Positions 49,083 through 58,293 of a stretch of DNA of 64,000 nucleotides are shown piece after piece. The position numbers and the translations under genes were made by a program. How positions within the stretch are numbered: position 1 is the stretch's first letter; every line of letters begins with the position of its first letter. The notes beneath the pieces were generated by a model that was not told the DNA's origin, did not search any database, and saw only the letters and a list, made by a program, of their open reading frames with translations. This DNA comes from an uncultured Prevotellaceae bacterium (GTDB lineage: Bacteria; Bacteroidota; Bacteroidia; Bacteroidales; Bacteroidaceae), in contig CADCET010000006.1 of assembly GCA_902800495.1 (NCBI GenBank), positions 1 through 64,000 on the forward strand. The letters are read 5' to 3'.

Positions 49083-50367
49083 GCACCTCGCCCAGCGTGG
49101 GATGAATATGTATCATGTCGCGAAGCTGCCCTATGGTGGTTTCGCGACATATTAGTACTGACACCTCCTGAACGATGTCGGCGGCATGGGCGCCGTAAGC
49201 GTGACAGCCTAAAAGGCGGCCGTCGGGCTCGCTGACGAAGAGTTTCAGCATACCTTCCGGCTCGTTCATCGCCAGCGCCTTGCCGTTGGCACGCCAGAAG
49301 GCCTTGCGGCAGGTGTATCCAACGGGGGAACCGTTGGACGCTGTGGCGGCTTTCAGCTGGTCTTCCGTCGGGCCGACGCAGGCGGCTTCGGGTGTGGTGA
49401 AGATGGCGGCGGGCATCACGTCGAAGCGGATGTTGTCGGTGCGGCCGAGGATATGGTTGACGGCGCGGACGGCCTGCATCTCGGCGGCATGGGCCAGCAT
49501 CTGGCGGCCGTTGACGTCGCCGATGGCGTAGATGGACCCGACGGGAGAACCGTCGGGAGCACTGACTGCAAAGGTATCGGGGACGACGGGGATGGCGCCT
49601 GACGGAGAAGCGACGGGGATGGCACCTGACGGAGAAGCGGCGGGGACGGCGGCAGAGAGGTTCAGGCCCTCGGTGCGGGGCTTGCGGCCCGTGGCCATCA
49701 GGATGACGTCGGCGTCGATGTCGGCGAGGTTCTGTACGGCGGTCTTCATCTTGAAGTTGACGCCGCTCTTCTCCATACCCTTGCGCAGGCGCTTGGCAAT
49801 GTCGCTGTCGAGGGCGGGCAGGCACTCCTTCAGGTACTCGACGACCGTGACCTCGGAGCCGAAGCGATGGAAGACCGAGGCGAACTCCATGCCGATGACG
49901 CCGGCGCCGATGATGGCGAGGCGCTTGGGCTGGGTGTCCAATTGGAGCAGACCGGTGCTGTCGACGAGGCGCGGGTCATCGATGTCAGGAAGCGGCAGGA
50001 ACTTGGTGCTGCTGCCGGTGGCAATGATGATGCTTTTGGCGGTGACAGCATCGCCAGACTGCGAACAGACGGTGTTGGCATCGACAAAACGGGCATGGCT
50101 GCGGACGAGGGTGATATTGGGATGCGAGAGGATGGCCTCAACACCGGCACGGAGCTGCGGGACGACTGTTGCCATACGCTGGCGGGCTTCGGCAAAGGTG
50201 GCACTGTGGACGTAGGTCTTTGTGGGAATACAGCCGACGTTCAGACACGTGCCGCCAACGTTCTCACCTTCGAAGATGGTGACCTTCAGGCCCTGTTTGG
50301 CAGCATATTCAGCGGCGCGGTAGCCACCTGGCCCCGCACCGATGACGATGATATCAGTTGTTGTCAT
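49060..50367 (-). CDS. lpdA: Dihydrolipoyl dehydrogenase
   Basis: 435 aa, FAD-dependent E3/L-protein. FAD motif GAGPGGYRAAEYAA, redox disulfide GGTCLNVGCIPTK, NAD motif AIIGAGVIGMEFAS, and YAIGDVNGR with a C-terminal His-x4-Glu (HIHPTLGEV) are all present. Two proline/serine/glycine insertions are seen: AAVPAASPSGAIPVASPSGA (residues about 242-261, cited at 20) before the GDVNGR motif, and NGSPVGY near residue 355. They come from tandem and palindromic repeats. It is the last gene of the glycine-cleavage operon and overlaps gcvPB by 14 bp. Confidence 0.93.
   Translation of the reverse strand: MTTTDIIVIGAGPGGYRAAEYAAKQGLKVTIFEGENVGGTCLNVGCIPTKTYVHSATFAEARQRMATVVPQLRAGVEAILSHPNITLVRSHARFVDANTVCSQSGDAVTAKSIIIATGSSTKFLPLPDIDDPRLVDSTGLLQLDTQPKRLAIIGAGVIGMEFASVFHRFGSEVTVVEYLKECLPALDSDIAKRLRKGMEKSGVNFKMKTAVQNLADIDADVILMATGRKPRTEGLNLSAAVPAASPSGAIPVASPSGAIPVVPDTFAVSAPDGSPVGSIYAIGDVNGRQMLAHAAEMQAVRAVNHILGRTDNIRFDVMPAAIFTTPEAACVGPTEDQLKAATASNGSPVGYTCRKAFWRANGKALAMNEPEGMLKLFVSEPDGRLLGCHAYGAHAADIVQEVSVLICRETTIGQLRDMIHIHPTLGEVLSAACSQ
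49319..49637. repeat. Palindromes and 27-bp tandem repeat inside lpdA
   Basis: CCAACGG-GGGAA-CCGTTGG (49319-49337) and CCCGACGG-GAGAA-CCGTCGGG (49537-49557) are perfect small palindromes. Two 27-bp units beginning CGACGGGGAT (49584 and 49611) repeat nine codons (reading SPSGAIPVA). All are in frame. Confidence 0.8.
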
Positions 50368-51763
50368 TGACCATCTGCTTATAAGTGGTTATCGGATGCT
50401 TGGCAGCCAGCACATCGTCGACACGACCGATGGGCGTGTTGTGCGGTGCCGACTTCACCAGTTCGGGATTGGTCTTTGCCTCCTCGGCTATCTGGCGCAT
50501 CACGGCGATAAACCCGTCGAGGGTCTCACGCGACTCGTTCTCCGTAGGCTCTATCATGAGGCTCTCGTGGAAGAGCAGCGGGAAATAGATGGTCGGGGCG
50601 TGGTAGCCGTAGTCGAGCAGGCGCTTTGCCACATCCATCGTCGTCACGCCCGTAGACTTGTCCTTCAGACCGTCGAAGACGAACTCATGACAGCAGGTGG
50701 TGTCGATAGGCAGTTCGTAGACGTCCTTCAGGCGCTCCTTGATGTAGTTAGCGTTGAGCGTGGCCAACGGGCCTACCTCCTTCACGTGCTCTCGGCCTAA
50801 GGAGAGGATATAGGCGTATGCCCGCATCATCACGCCGAAATTGCCGTGATAGGGCGACACCTCAGGGAAGAACTGCTGCAGCCCCTCGCGGACACCAACG
50901 GGACCGGCCCCCGGGCCGCCACCGCCATGCGGCGTAGAAAAGGTCTTGTGCAGGTTGATGTGCATCACGTCGAAGCCCATGTCGCCAGGGCGACAGACGC
51001 CGAGCATCGGGTTCAGGTTGGCGCCGTCGTAATACATCAGACCGCCGCAGTCGTGAATCAGCTTGGCAATCTCCGGGATGTGAGTCTCGAAGAGGCCGAG
51101 GGTATTGGGATTGGTCATCATCATGGCGGCTATGGCGTCGCCACACTGCGAACAGATACGCTGCAGGTCGTCGAGGTCGACGGTGCCGTCAGACTGGGAC
51201 TTCACCTCAACAATCTCCAAGCCACAGACGGCGGCAGAAGCCGGATTCGTGCCGTGGGCACTGTCGGGCACGATGACCTTCTTGCGCTGCACGTCGCCGC
51301 GCGAACGGTGATAGTTGTCGATGGTCATCAGTCCCGTCAGTTCACCGTGCGCTCCAGCGTAGGGCTTAAAGGTGAAATGCGCCAGCCCCGTGAGTTCGCA
51401 GAGCGACTGTTCAAGGAGCGACATCAGTGCCAAAGCCCCTTTCACGGTGCTGGCCGGCTGTTGCGGATGCAGATTCTGGAACTGCGGCAGAGCAGCCATC
51501 TCCTCGTTAATCTTCGGGTTGTACTTCATCGTACAGGAACCGAGGGGATAGAAGCCGGTATCCACGCCGAAGTTGTTGTTTGACAGGTTCGTATAGTGGC
51601 GCACCACCGTCAGCTCGTCGCATTCGGGCAGTGCCGCATCCTCCTGGCGACACAGTTCCTGAGGTATCTCGTAGGTGCCGAAATGGTTCTTGGGAAGACT
51701 GTATCCTTTACGTCCCGGCACTGACAGCTCAAATACCAGATGGCCGTATAAACGATTATTCAT
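50354..51763 (-). CDS. gcvPB: Glycine dehydrogenase (decarboxylating) subunit 2
   Basis: 469 aa, C-terminal half of the P-protein. PLP-dependent decarboxylation of glycine with transfer of the aminomethyl group to GcvH. The PLP-lysine region HINLHKTFSTPHGGGGPG is near residue 270, with YHGNFGVMMRAY and the QPASTVKGALALM start typical. Heterodimer with GcvPA, encoded just upstream (18 bp). Overlaps lpdA at its 3' end. Confidence 0.95.
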   Translation of the reverse strand: MNNRLYGHLVFELSVPGRKGYSLPKNHFGTYEIPQELCRQEDAALPECDELTVVRHYTNLSNNNFGVDTGFYPLGSCTMKYNPKINEEMAALPQFQNLHPQQPASTVKGALALMSLLEQSLCELTGLAHFTFKPYAGAHGELTGLMTIDNYHRSRGDVQRKKVIVPDSAHGTNPASAAVCGLEIVEVKSQSDGTVDLDDLQRICSQCGDAIAAMMMTNPNTLGLFETHIPEIAKLIHDCGGLMYYDGANLNPMLGVCRPGDMGFDVMHINLHKTFSTPHGGGGPGAGPVGVREGLQQFFPEVSPYHGNFGVMMRAYAYILSLGREHVKEVGPLATLNANYIKERLKDVYELPIDTTCCHEFVFDGLKDKSTGVTTMDVAKRLLDYGYHAPTIYFPLLFHESLMIEPTENESRETLDGFIAVMRQIAEEAKTNPELVKSAPHNTPIGRVDDVLAAKHPITTYKQMVNDNN

Positions 51764-51781
51764 AAGCTCACGTTTTGATAG

Positions 51782-53149
51782 TTATTGTACACCATTTACA
51801 AATGGAAGTCCCCCGACGAAACGGTCAACCTCTTCCTTCGTACGTTTCTCCGTGACTGCTATCAGCAGACAGTCGTCGCCCATCCTGACACCCGGCAGGA
51901 CACCGTTCATCAGATAGAACGAGAACAGCTCATCCATATCCCCGTCATAACGGACAAGGAATTCATTGAAGAACGGCTTGTCGTAAACAAGAGAGAAACG
52001 GCCCGTGGCCAGGAGCTTGTCGCACAGGTAATGTGCGCCTGCATAGCTCAGACTGGCAGCCTCCTTCAGTCCCTGCTTGCCCATCAGCGACATATAGATA
52101 GTGACGAAGAGCGCCATCAGACTCTGATTGCTACATATATTCGATGTGGCCTTCTGTCGGCGGATATGCTGTTCGCGGGCCTGAAGCGTCAAGACAAATG
52201 CCCGCTGGTCGCGGTTGTCCTTCGTCATACCGACGATACGTCCCGGCATCTTACGGATAAGCTTTTCCGTGCAGCACATATAGCCTACATACGGGCCGCC
52301 GAACTGCATCGGGATGCCTAAACTCTGGCCGTCGCCGACGGCAATGTCTGCCCCCCACTCGCCCGGCGTCTTCAGCACGGCGAGGTCGGCAGCAACGCTG
52401 TTCATCATCAGCAGGGCCTTGGCAGCATGACAGGCATCGGCAAAGCCGCTGTAGTCCTCAACGATACCATAGCGGTTGGGCTGCTGCACCAGTACACCGG
52501 CCACGCCACCCTCTGCCAGCAGCGCGTCGAGGTTCTCCTTCGACGTCACGCCGTCTTCTTCCGCAATGGTCACCAACTCTATTCCCTGGTGCAGGGCGTA
52601 GGTGTCGAGCACCCTTCTGGTAGCGTCATTCAGGGTGGCAGACACCAGCACCTTGTTCACCTTCTTACCGGCTGCCACAGCCATCATCATTGCCTCAGCC
52701 GTAGCCGTCGTACCATCATACATCGACGCATTGCTGATGTCCATACCCGTCAGTTCAGCCATCATACTCTGATACTCAAAGATATAGTGCAACGTGCCCT
52801 GCGAAATCTCCGCCTGATACGGCGTATAGGAAGTGAGGAACTCCGAACGCTGCAACAGTTGGGGTATGACCGCCGGAGTGTAGTGGTCGTACACGCCGTA
52901 ACCAGCAAAACAGGTCAGCTGACGATTCTGCGAACCGAGCTTCTCAAACAGTTGGCGCACCTCCAGTTCGCTCATCGCCATAGGCAGCTTATAGTCGCCA
53001 CGGAAGCGGATGCTCTCGGGAATCTGGGCGTAGAGGGCATCGACGGAAAGGCTACGGGTAGGCGAGCTTTGCTCGGGAATATCGGCACCCACGGCATTGA
53101 GCATCGCCTGCAGGTCGGCCTCTGTATGTGGAAAATACTTATAGTCCAT
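51782..53149 (-). CDS. gcvPA: Glycine dehydrogenase (decarboxylating) subunit 1
   Basis: 455 aa, N-terminal half of the P-protein. Family blocks: KYFPHTEADLQAMLNAVG start, CFAGYGVYDHYTPAVIPQ, TSYTPYQAEISQGTLHYIFE (20 residues) and MYDGTTATAEAMMMAV. Works with GcvPB. Directly follows gcvH (1-bp gap) in the minus-strand operon. The segment SPTRSLSVDALYA near residue 30 may be a small insertion, but this is uncertain. Confidence 0.94.
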   Translation of the reverse strand: MDYKYFPHTEADLQAMLNAVGADIPEQSSPTRSLSVDALYAQIPESIRFRGDYKLPMAMSELEVRQLFEKLGSQNRQLTCFAGYGVYDHYTPAVIPQLLQRSEFLTSYTPYQAEISQGTLHYIFEYQSMMAELTGMDISNASMYDGTTATAEAMMMAVAAGKKVNKVLVSATLNDATRRVLDTYALHQGIELVTIAEEDGVTSKENLDALLAEGGVAGVLVQQPNRYGIVEDYSGFADACHAAKALLMMNSVAADLAVLKTPGEWGADIAVGDGQSLGIPMQFGGPYVGYMCCTEKLIRKMPGRIVGMTKDNRDQRAFVLTLQAREQHIRRQKATSNICSNQSLMALFVTIYMSLMGKQGLKEAASLSYAGAHYLCDKLLATGRFSLVYDKPFFNEFLVRYDGDMDELFSFYLMNGVLPGVRMGDDCLLIAVTEKRTKEEVDRFVGGLPFVNGVQ

Positions 53150-53150
53150 A

Positions 53151-53528
53151 TCACTTACAGAAAGCCTCGTAGGCAGCAGCGTCCATCAGGTTGTCGAGTT
53201 CCGACTTGTCGCTCATCTCCACCTTGATAATCCAGTTCTCGTAGGCGTCCTGGTTGACGAGTTCGGGCTGGTCGTCCAAAGCTTCGTTCACCTCGACGAC
53301 GGTGCCGCTGACCGGCGCCATCAGGTCTGAGGCCGCCTTCACGCTCTCTACGGCACCGAACTCCTCGCCGGCCGTCACCTCGTCGTCTACCTCAGGCATG
53401 TCGACATACACCACATTGCCTAATGCGTTCTGGGCATAGTCGGTAATACCGATGTAGCCATACTCACCTTCTACTCTTACATATTCGTGTGACTCCGAGT
53501 AGTAGAGTCCTTCCAAAACCTTACTCAT
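53151..53528 (-). CDS. gcvH: Glycine cleavage H protein
   Basis: 125 aa, carries the aminomethyl group on a lipoyl arm. The lipoylation lysine is in GAVESVKAASDL (residue about 63), and the start YYSESHEYVRVEGEYGYIGI is typical. Its start overlaps gcvT by 4 bp. Lipoylation could be by the LplA encoded two genes upstream. Confidence 0.95.
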   Translation of the reverse strand: MSKVLEGLYYSESHEYVRVEGEYGYIGITDYAQNALGNVVYVDMPEVDDEVTAGEEFGAVESVKAASDLMAPVSGTVVEVNEALDDQPELVNQDAYENWIIKVEMSDKSELDNLMDAAAYEAFCK

Positions 53529-54661
53529 TTTTTATAGTTTTTGTTATAGAATTGCTTTTTTACGACCGTTCCGGGGAACACCTTCTTGCGAATTTGTATC
53601 TGCACGTCGGTGCCAAGGGCTGCGTAGGCCGTATCAACGAGCGCCATGCAGACGCTCTTGTCCGTCGACAACGTATGATAACCCGTGGTCACCTCGCCAA
53701 TGGGTTCGCCAGCCATGTTCAGCACAGTATAGCCGTGACGGGGTATCGCCTTGTCATGCAGTTCTATGCCGACGAGCTTGCGGCTGACGCCTTCTGTCTT
53801 CTGCTTCAGCAGGGCCTCGCGGCCGATGAACGCCGGTTTATCGAACTTGACGAACATCGTCAGACCGGCCATGACGGGCGAGATGTCCTCGCTCAGCTCG
53901 TCGCCGTAGAGGGGCAGTCCCACCTCGAAGCGCAGGGTGTCGCGACAGCCCAGTCCGCAAGGCTGCACCTTCGCCGCGATGAGCTTGTCCCAGCACTCGC
54001 GGATATAGTCGTGGGAGGCGTAGATCTCAAAGCCGTCCTCGCCGGTGTAGCCCGTGCGACTGATAATAATAGAGGAGAGAGGAGAGAGGAGAGAGGAGAG
54101 AGAAATCTTCTTCGCCTCATAAAACTTCAACTCCGAACAGTCCAGTCCTAACACCGTCGTGACGATATGCTCCGACTCAGGACCTTGGACGGCTATCTGA
54201 CCGTAGACGTCGCTTTGGTTCTGCAGGTCGATGTCGAAGCCGTCGGCGTGCTCCTTCATCCACGCCCAGTCCTTGTCGATATTCGCGGCGTTGATGACGA
54301 GGAAGAAGTCTTGCTCGCCGAGCTTGTAGACCAGCAGGTCGTCCACCGTACCGCCGTTCTCGTAACACATCATGCCGTAGAGGATTTTCCCGACGGGCAT
54401 GTCCGTCACGTCGTTCGTGAAGATATGGTTCACATAGCGCTCGGCATCGCGGCCCTTCACCGTCACCTCGCCCATGTGCGAGACGTCGAAGAGTCCGGCG
54501 TGCTCACGGACGGCCGTATGTTCTGGCGCTATGCCTGCATACTGATAGAACAGGGGCATGTCGAAGCCCCCGAACGACACCATCATGGCACCCAGCGACA
54601 GGTGCTTGTCGTAGAGACAGGTGCGTTTCTCTTTCTTTTCCAATTCTTGTTTGATTGCCAT
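53525..54661 (-). CDS. gcvT: Aminomethyltransferase (T protein)
   Basis: 378 aa, releases ammonia and makes methylene-tetrahydrofolate from the H-protein intermediate. Family blocks: LGAMMVSFGGFDMPLFY, HAGLFDVSHMGEV, YTGEDGFEIYAS, GCRDTLRFEVGLPLYG and AFIGREALL. Residues about 181-193 (SLSSLLSPLSSII) are encoded by four heptamers and fall between FYEAKKI and ISRTGYTGEDG, where other GcvTs have a short turn. The gene is followed by gcvH with a 4-bp overlap and preceded by lplA (4-bp gap). Confidence 0.94.
   Translation of the reverse strand: MAIKQELEKKEKRTCLYDKHLSLGAMMVSFGGFDMPLFYQYAGIAPEHTAVREHAGLFDVSHMGEVTVKGRDAERYVNHIFTNDVTDMPVGKILYGMMCYENGGTVDDLLVYKLGEQDFFLVINAANIDKDWAWMKEHADGFDIDLQNQSDVYGQIAVQGPESEHIVTTVLGLDCSELKFYEAKKISLSSLLSPLSSIIISRTGYTGEDGFEIYASHDYIRECWDKLIAAKVQPCGLGCRDTLRFEVGLPLYGDELSEDISPVMAGLTMFVKFDKPAFIGREALLKQKTEGVSRKLVGIELHDKAIPRHGYTVLNMAGEPIGEVTTGYHTLSTDKSVCMALVDTAYAALGTDVQIQIRKKVFPGTVVKKQFYNKNYKK
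54074..54101. repeat. Heptamer array GGAGAGA x4 inside gcvT
   Basis: Four identical units, the same heptamer as in mutY (seven units) and ruvA (two units). The coding strand reads TCTCTCC and gives serine/leucine/proline codons without breaking the frame. Confidence 0.9.
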
Positions 54662-54665
54662 AGGG

Positions 54666-55376
54666 TTATGAGTAAAGTTTGATAAATTCTTCTTCGTGAT
54701 ACTTACGCTCCAGCGCTTCTATCTCTGCCACCTCGGTCTCCGTCAGTCTGTGCTCGCCGTCGCAGAGCGTGTCACGTATCAGTGTCCTGACCTCGTCGAG
54801 GGTCAGCGTCGTATAGTCCTTGAGCAGCGTGACACGCTGGCGCACACTCTCCACACCCTTCCGCTGCAGTTTTTCGCGACTGGGCGTAATGGCGTTGAGC
54901 ATATGCTCCATCTGGGTGTCGTAGAGCATGGTACTGTGGACGATGCAGTGTCCGTCAAGATGATAGCAGGCCGTACCGCAGACCTTACGCCCTTCAACGA
55001 GGATGTCGTTATGACTGGTGCCGACGGCCTCGATGCCCATCTTGCGGAGCACTAACAGCACCATATTGACAAAGCGGTTGAAGGCGAGGCCCACATGCTC
55101 CGTCTGCAAGACGAACGACCACATCAGGTTGTCGCGGTCGGCATAGACACAGCCCCCGCCACTCTTGCGGCGGTAGACGCTGATGCCGTGTTCGCGGCAG
55201 TAGTCAAGGTTTACCTCGTTGGCTGCTACCTGGTTACGGCCGAAGATGACGCTGGGGGCTACCTGCCACAGAAAGAAGGCGTCTGGCTCGTTGAAGTGAC
55301 GAGCCACATACTCCTCCATCGCCAGATAGAAGGACAGGCGACGTTCCGTTTGGTCAGGTAAGGTAATAAACTTCAT
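54666..55376 (-). CDS. lplA: Lipoate-protein ligase A family protein
   Basis: 236 aa. Lipoate/octanoate attachment family: RRKSGGGCVYADRDNLMWS and NDILVEGRKVCGTACY are the substrate-binding motifs. It would activate lipoate and load it on GcvH. As first gene of the lplA-gcvT-gcvH-gcvPA-gcvPB-lpdA operon, it couples lipoylation with glycine cleavage. The chain is shorter than E. coli LplA and lacks the long C-terminal accessory domain, as is common for this Bacteroidota form. Confidence 0.93.
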   Translation of the reverse strand: MKFITLPDQTERRLSFYLAMEEYVARHFNEPDAFFLWQVAPSVIFGRNQVAANEVNLDYCREHGISVYRRKSGGGCVYADRDNLMWSFVLQTEHVGLAFNRFVNMVLLVLRKMGIEAVGTSHNDILVEGRKVCGTACYHLDGHCIVHSTMLYDTQMEHMLNAITPSREKLQRKGVESVRQRVTLLKDYTTLTLDEVRTLIRDTLCDGEHRLTETEVAEIEALERKYHEEEFIKLYS

Positions 55377-55396
55377 TTATTTCAGGTTAGTGCCTG

Positions 55397-55428
55397 CAAA
55401 TATATGAAGTTTTTATGTAATTTACAAG
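55397..55428 (-). promoter_or_regulatory. Promoter of the glycine-cleavage operon
   Basis: Minus strand: CTTG (55425-55428), 20-bp spacer, TATATTTG (55397-55404), followed 20 bp later by the lplA ATG. No glycine riboswitch fits in the short leader. Confidence 0.75.
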
Positions 55429-56327
55429 TTTTTCTCTAAGAATTTTAGTTCTGCTTCCAACATTTCCAATTTCGGCATCCTGTAGCCTGCCTCACGCGCT
55501 ATCTCTATCGGACGTGTATAGAGGTAATAAATCTCCATTTTGCGATGGAAGTCGTAGTCGAGACGCATCGACGGCGAATAAGGGGTCATCTCGTCGGTCA
55601 TCTGAATCATCTTGTCGACAAAAGCCTCATCGACGCCATTGACGCCCAATGCCCTTGCCGCCCCGACGACCTCCATCATCTGTTCGCGGATGAGCTGACG
55701 GGTGGCCGGATGCTTCAACAGCTCGTCGGTCTGGGCATGCAGGGCCACGGTCATGCCGTTGAAAGGCATGTTCCACACGGCCTTCTTCCAGCGTGCCTCG
55801 TGATACTCCACCAGTCCCGTCTCGATGCCGGCCTCGCGGAACTCGCTGACGACAGCCTGCATCAGTGCCTCATCGCGGCACGAGTAGTTGGCCAGGTTGA
55901 TACTGCCGTAGCATTGGTGGTTCACCCGACCGTGCTCCGTCTTGGCCGAGCAGATGAAGGCCAGACCGGCTGCCAACTGTACGCCGGGGAAGTCGCGCTG
56001 CACGTCTTCCTCGACGCCGATGCCATTCTGGATGAGTACCACCAACGTGCGGGGGTGCAGCAACGGAGGCAGCAGCTTTTTCAGTTTATCGTTGTTCACC
56101 GACTTCAGGCAGACCAGCACCACGTCGCACTGTGGCATGTCAGCAGTATTGTTATAGGCATTTGCCTGAATATGGAACGACCCGTCACAGGAATCGACCT
56201 GCAGCCCGTTCTTCTTCACATACTCATAATCCGAGCGGAAGAGGAAATGCACCTCCTGACCAGCCTTCGCCAGCCTTCCGCCATAGTATCCGCCTATGGC
56301 TCCAGAACCAATAACACCGTATTTCAT
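55422..56327 (-). CDS. panE: 2-Dehydropantoate 2-reductase
   Basis: 301 aa, NADPH-dependent reduction of ketopantoate in pantothenate/CoA synthesis. The Rossmann start is GVIGSGAIGGYYGGRLAKAG; VLIQNGIGVE and the active lysine in HEARWKKAVWNMPFNGMT are as in the family, with the late MRLDYDFHRKMEI segment. It diverges from dxs across a 91-bp region holding a heptamer array. Its 3' end reaches into the -33 region of the lplA promoter. Confidence 0.93.
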   Translation of the reverse strand: MKYGVIGSGAIGGYYGGRLAKAGQEVHFLFRSDYEYVKKNGLQVDSCDGSFHIQANAYNNTADMPQCDVVLVCLKSVNNDKLKKLLPPLLHPRTLVVLIQNGIGVEEDVQRDFPGVQLAAGLAFICSAKTEHGRVNHQCYGSINLANYSCRDEALMQAVVSEFREAGIETGLVEYHEARWKKAVWNMPFNGMTVALHAQTDELLKHPATRQLIREQMMEVVGAARALGVNGVDEAFVDKMIQMTDEMTPYSPSMRLDYDFHRKMEIYYLYTRPIEIAREAGYRMPKLEMLEAELKFLEKNL

Positions 56328-56352
56328 ATTGTCAATTTTCTGTTTTTGGGCG

Positions 56353-56411
56353 CAAAAATATAAAATTATTATGAATTATGAATTATGAATTATGATTTTT
56401 TTGTATCTTTG
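56353..56411. promoter_or_regulatory. Divergent panE/dxs promoters around a heptamer array
   Basis: Minus-strand -7 box TATTTTTG (56353-56360) for panE and plus-strand -7 box TATCTTTG (56404-56411) for dxs are 43 bp apart. Between them are four perfect copies of ATTATGA (56368-56395), which fill the positions expected for both -33 boxes. The dxs ATG is only 8 bp after its -7 box, so its mRNA is probably almost leaderless. Confidence 0.75.
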
Positions 56412-56418
56412 CACCCAA

Positions 56419-58293
56419 ATGGAAAAACAGAAATTAGGGCTACTGAATAGCATTGACTATCCGGCTGACCTCAGACAGTTGGCGATAGACCAGTTGCCTG
56501 AGGTCTGCGAGGAGTTGCGCCAGGACATCGTCAAGGAATTGTCGGTGAACCCCGGGCACCTGGCATCGAGCCTCGGCGTGGTAGAGCTGACGGTGGCTTT
56601 GCACTATGTCTACGACACGCCTGACGACCGCATCGTCTGGGACGTAGGCCACCAGGCTTACGGCCACAAGATACTGACAGGGCGCCGCGAGCAGTTCTCG
56701 ACGAACCGCAAGCTGGGCGGCATCCGTCCGTTCCCCTCACCCGAAGAGAGCGAATACGACACGTTTGCCTGCGGCCACGCTTCCAACAGCATCTCGGCCG
56801 CCCTCGGCATGGCCGTTGCCGCGAAGACTACCGGCAACGACCGCAAGGTCGTGGCCGTCATTGGCGACGGAGCCATGTCGGGCGGTCTGGCCTTTGAGGG
56901 ACTTAACAATGCATCGTCGTCGCCCAACGACCTGCTGATTATCCTGAACGACAACAACATGTCGATAGACCGCTCCGTAGGCGGCATGAAGCAATACCTG
57001 TTAGGGCTGAGCACCAACGAGACCTATAACGCCATGCGCTTCAAGGCTGCACGCTGGCTCCACGGACGCGGGATGCTGGAAGACGACCGCCGCAAGGGAC
57101 TCATCCGCCTGTCGAACGCGCTGAAGAGTGCCATCTCGCACCAGCAGAATGTCTTCGAAGGCATGAACATCCGCTACTTCGGACCCTTCGACGGCCACAA
57201 CGTGAAGGAACTGGTACGCATCCTGCGTCAGATGAAGAACATGAAGGGGCCGAAGCTGCTGCACCTGCACACGCAGAAGGGTCACGGCTATGCACCGGCC
57301 GAGCGCGATGTCACGACATGGCACGCTCCCGGCAAGTTCAATCCCGACACCGGTGAGCGACTCGTCGACAACGACCCCTCGCAACCGCAGAAGTTCCAGG
57401 ACGTCTTCGGCTACACCCTGCTGGAACTGGCCGAACAGAACCCGCTCATCGTAGGGGTCACGCCGGCCATGCCTACGGGCTGCTCCATGAATATCATGAT
57501 GAAGGCCATGCCCGACAGGACATTTGACGTGGGTATTGCCGAGGGGCACGCCGTCACCTTCTCGGGCGGCATGGCCAAGGACGGCCTCATCCCCTTCTGC
57601 AACATCTACTCGGCCTTCGCCCAGCGAGCCTACGACCATATCATCCACGACGTGGCACTCCTAGGACTGCACGTCGTCTTCTGCTTCGACCGCGCCGGCA
57701 TCGTCGGCGAAGACGGCCCGACACACCACGGTGCCTTCGACCTGGCAGCCCTGCGCCCCATTCCCAACCTCACCATCTCGGCACCTATGGACGAGCACGA
57801 GCTGCGCCGGCTGATGTACACGGCTCAGTTGCCCGACAAAGGTCCCTTCGTCATACGCTATCCCCGTGGCGGTGGCGTACTGAAAGACTGGCGCTGCCCG
57901 TTGGAAGAGGTGAAGGTAGGCACAGGCCGCAAGCTGCATGACGGCAACGACGTGGCGGTACTGAGCATCGGTGCCATCGGCAACGAGGCGCTGCAGGCGG
58001 CTGAGGCTACCGGGGCGGCCATGTACGACATGCGCTTCCTGAAACCGCTCGACGAGGACATCCTGCATGAGGTAGGCCAGCACTTCCAGCGTATCGTCAC
58101 CGTCGAGAACGGCGTGAAGAACGGTGGACTGGGGTCTGCCGTCTTAGAGTGGATGAACGACCACGGCTATCAGGTACATATTACCCGTTTAGGACTGCCT
58201 GACGACCACTTCGTTGAGCATGGCACTGTCAGCGAACTGCAAAGGATTGTCGGCATCGATGTAGAAAGTATCAAAAAAGCCATTCTGATATGA
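56419..58293 (+). CDS. dxs: 1-Deoxy-D-xylulose-5-phosphate synthase
   Basis: 624 aa from the ATG at 56419 ([18 protein letters not shown]); the earlier ATG lies before the -7 box. Thiamine-diphosphate enzyme opening the MEP isoprenoid pathway from pyruvate and glyceraldehyde 3-phosphate. [35 protein letters not shown] (ThDP motif), NDNNMSID and [18 protein letters not shown] are diagnostic. The 3' end overlaps trkA by 4 bp, an operon with potassium-uptake genes that has no evident functional link. Confidence 0.95.
   Translation: MEKQKLGLLNSIDYPADLRQLAIDQLPEVCEELRQDIVKELSVNPGHLASSLGVVELTVALHYVYDTPDDRIVWDVGHQAYGHKILTGRREQFSTNRKLGGIRPFPSPEESEYDTFACGHASNSISAALGMAVAAKTTGNDRKVVAVIGDGAMSGGLAFEGLNNASSSPNDLLIILNDNNMSIDRSVGGMKQYLLGLSTNETYNAMRFKAARWLHGRGMLEDDRRKGLIRLSNALKSAISHQQNVFEGMNIRYFGPFDGHNVKELVRILRQMKNMKGPKLLHLHTQKGHGYAPAERDVTTWHAPGKFNPDTGERLVDNDPSQPQKFQDVFGYTLLELAEQNPLIVGVTPAMPTGCSMNIMMKAMPDRTFDVGIAEGHAVTFSGGMAKDGLIPFCNIYSAFAQRAYDHIIHDVALLGLHVVFCFDRAGIVGEDGPTHHGAFDLAALRPIPNLTISAPMDEHELRRLMYTAQLPDKGPFVIRYPRGGGVLKDWRCPLEEVKVGTGRKLHDGNDVAVLSIGAIGNEALQAAEATGAAMYDMRFLKPLDEDILHEVGQHFQRIVTVENGVKNGGLGSAVLEWMNDHGYQVHITRLGLPDDHFVEHGTVSELQRIVGIDVESIKKAILI

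Noticed and set aside
55377-55421. Glycine riboswitch before the glycine-cleavage operon
   Set aside because: The leader between promoter and lplA is only about 20 nt, too short for the aptamer.
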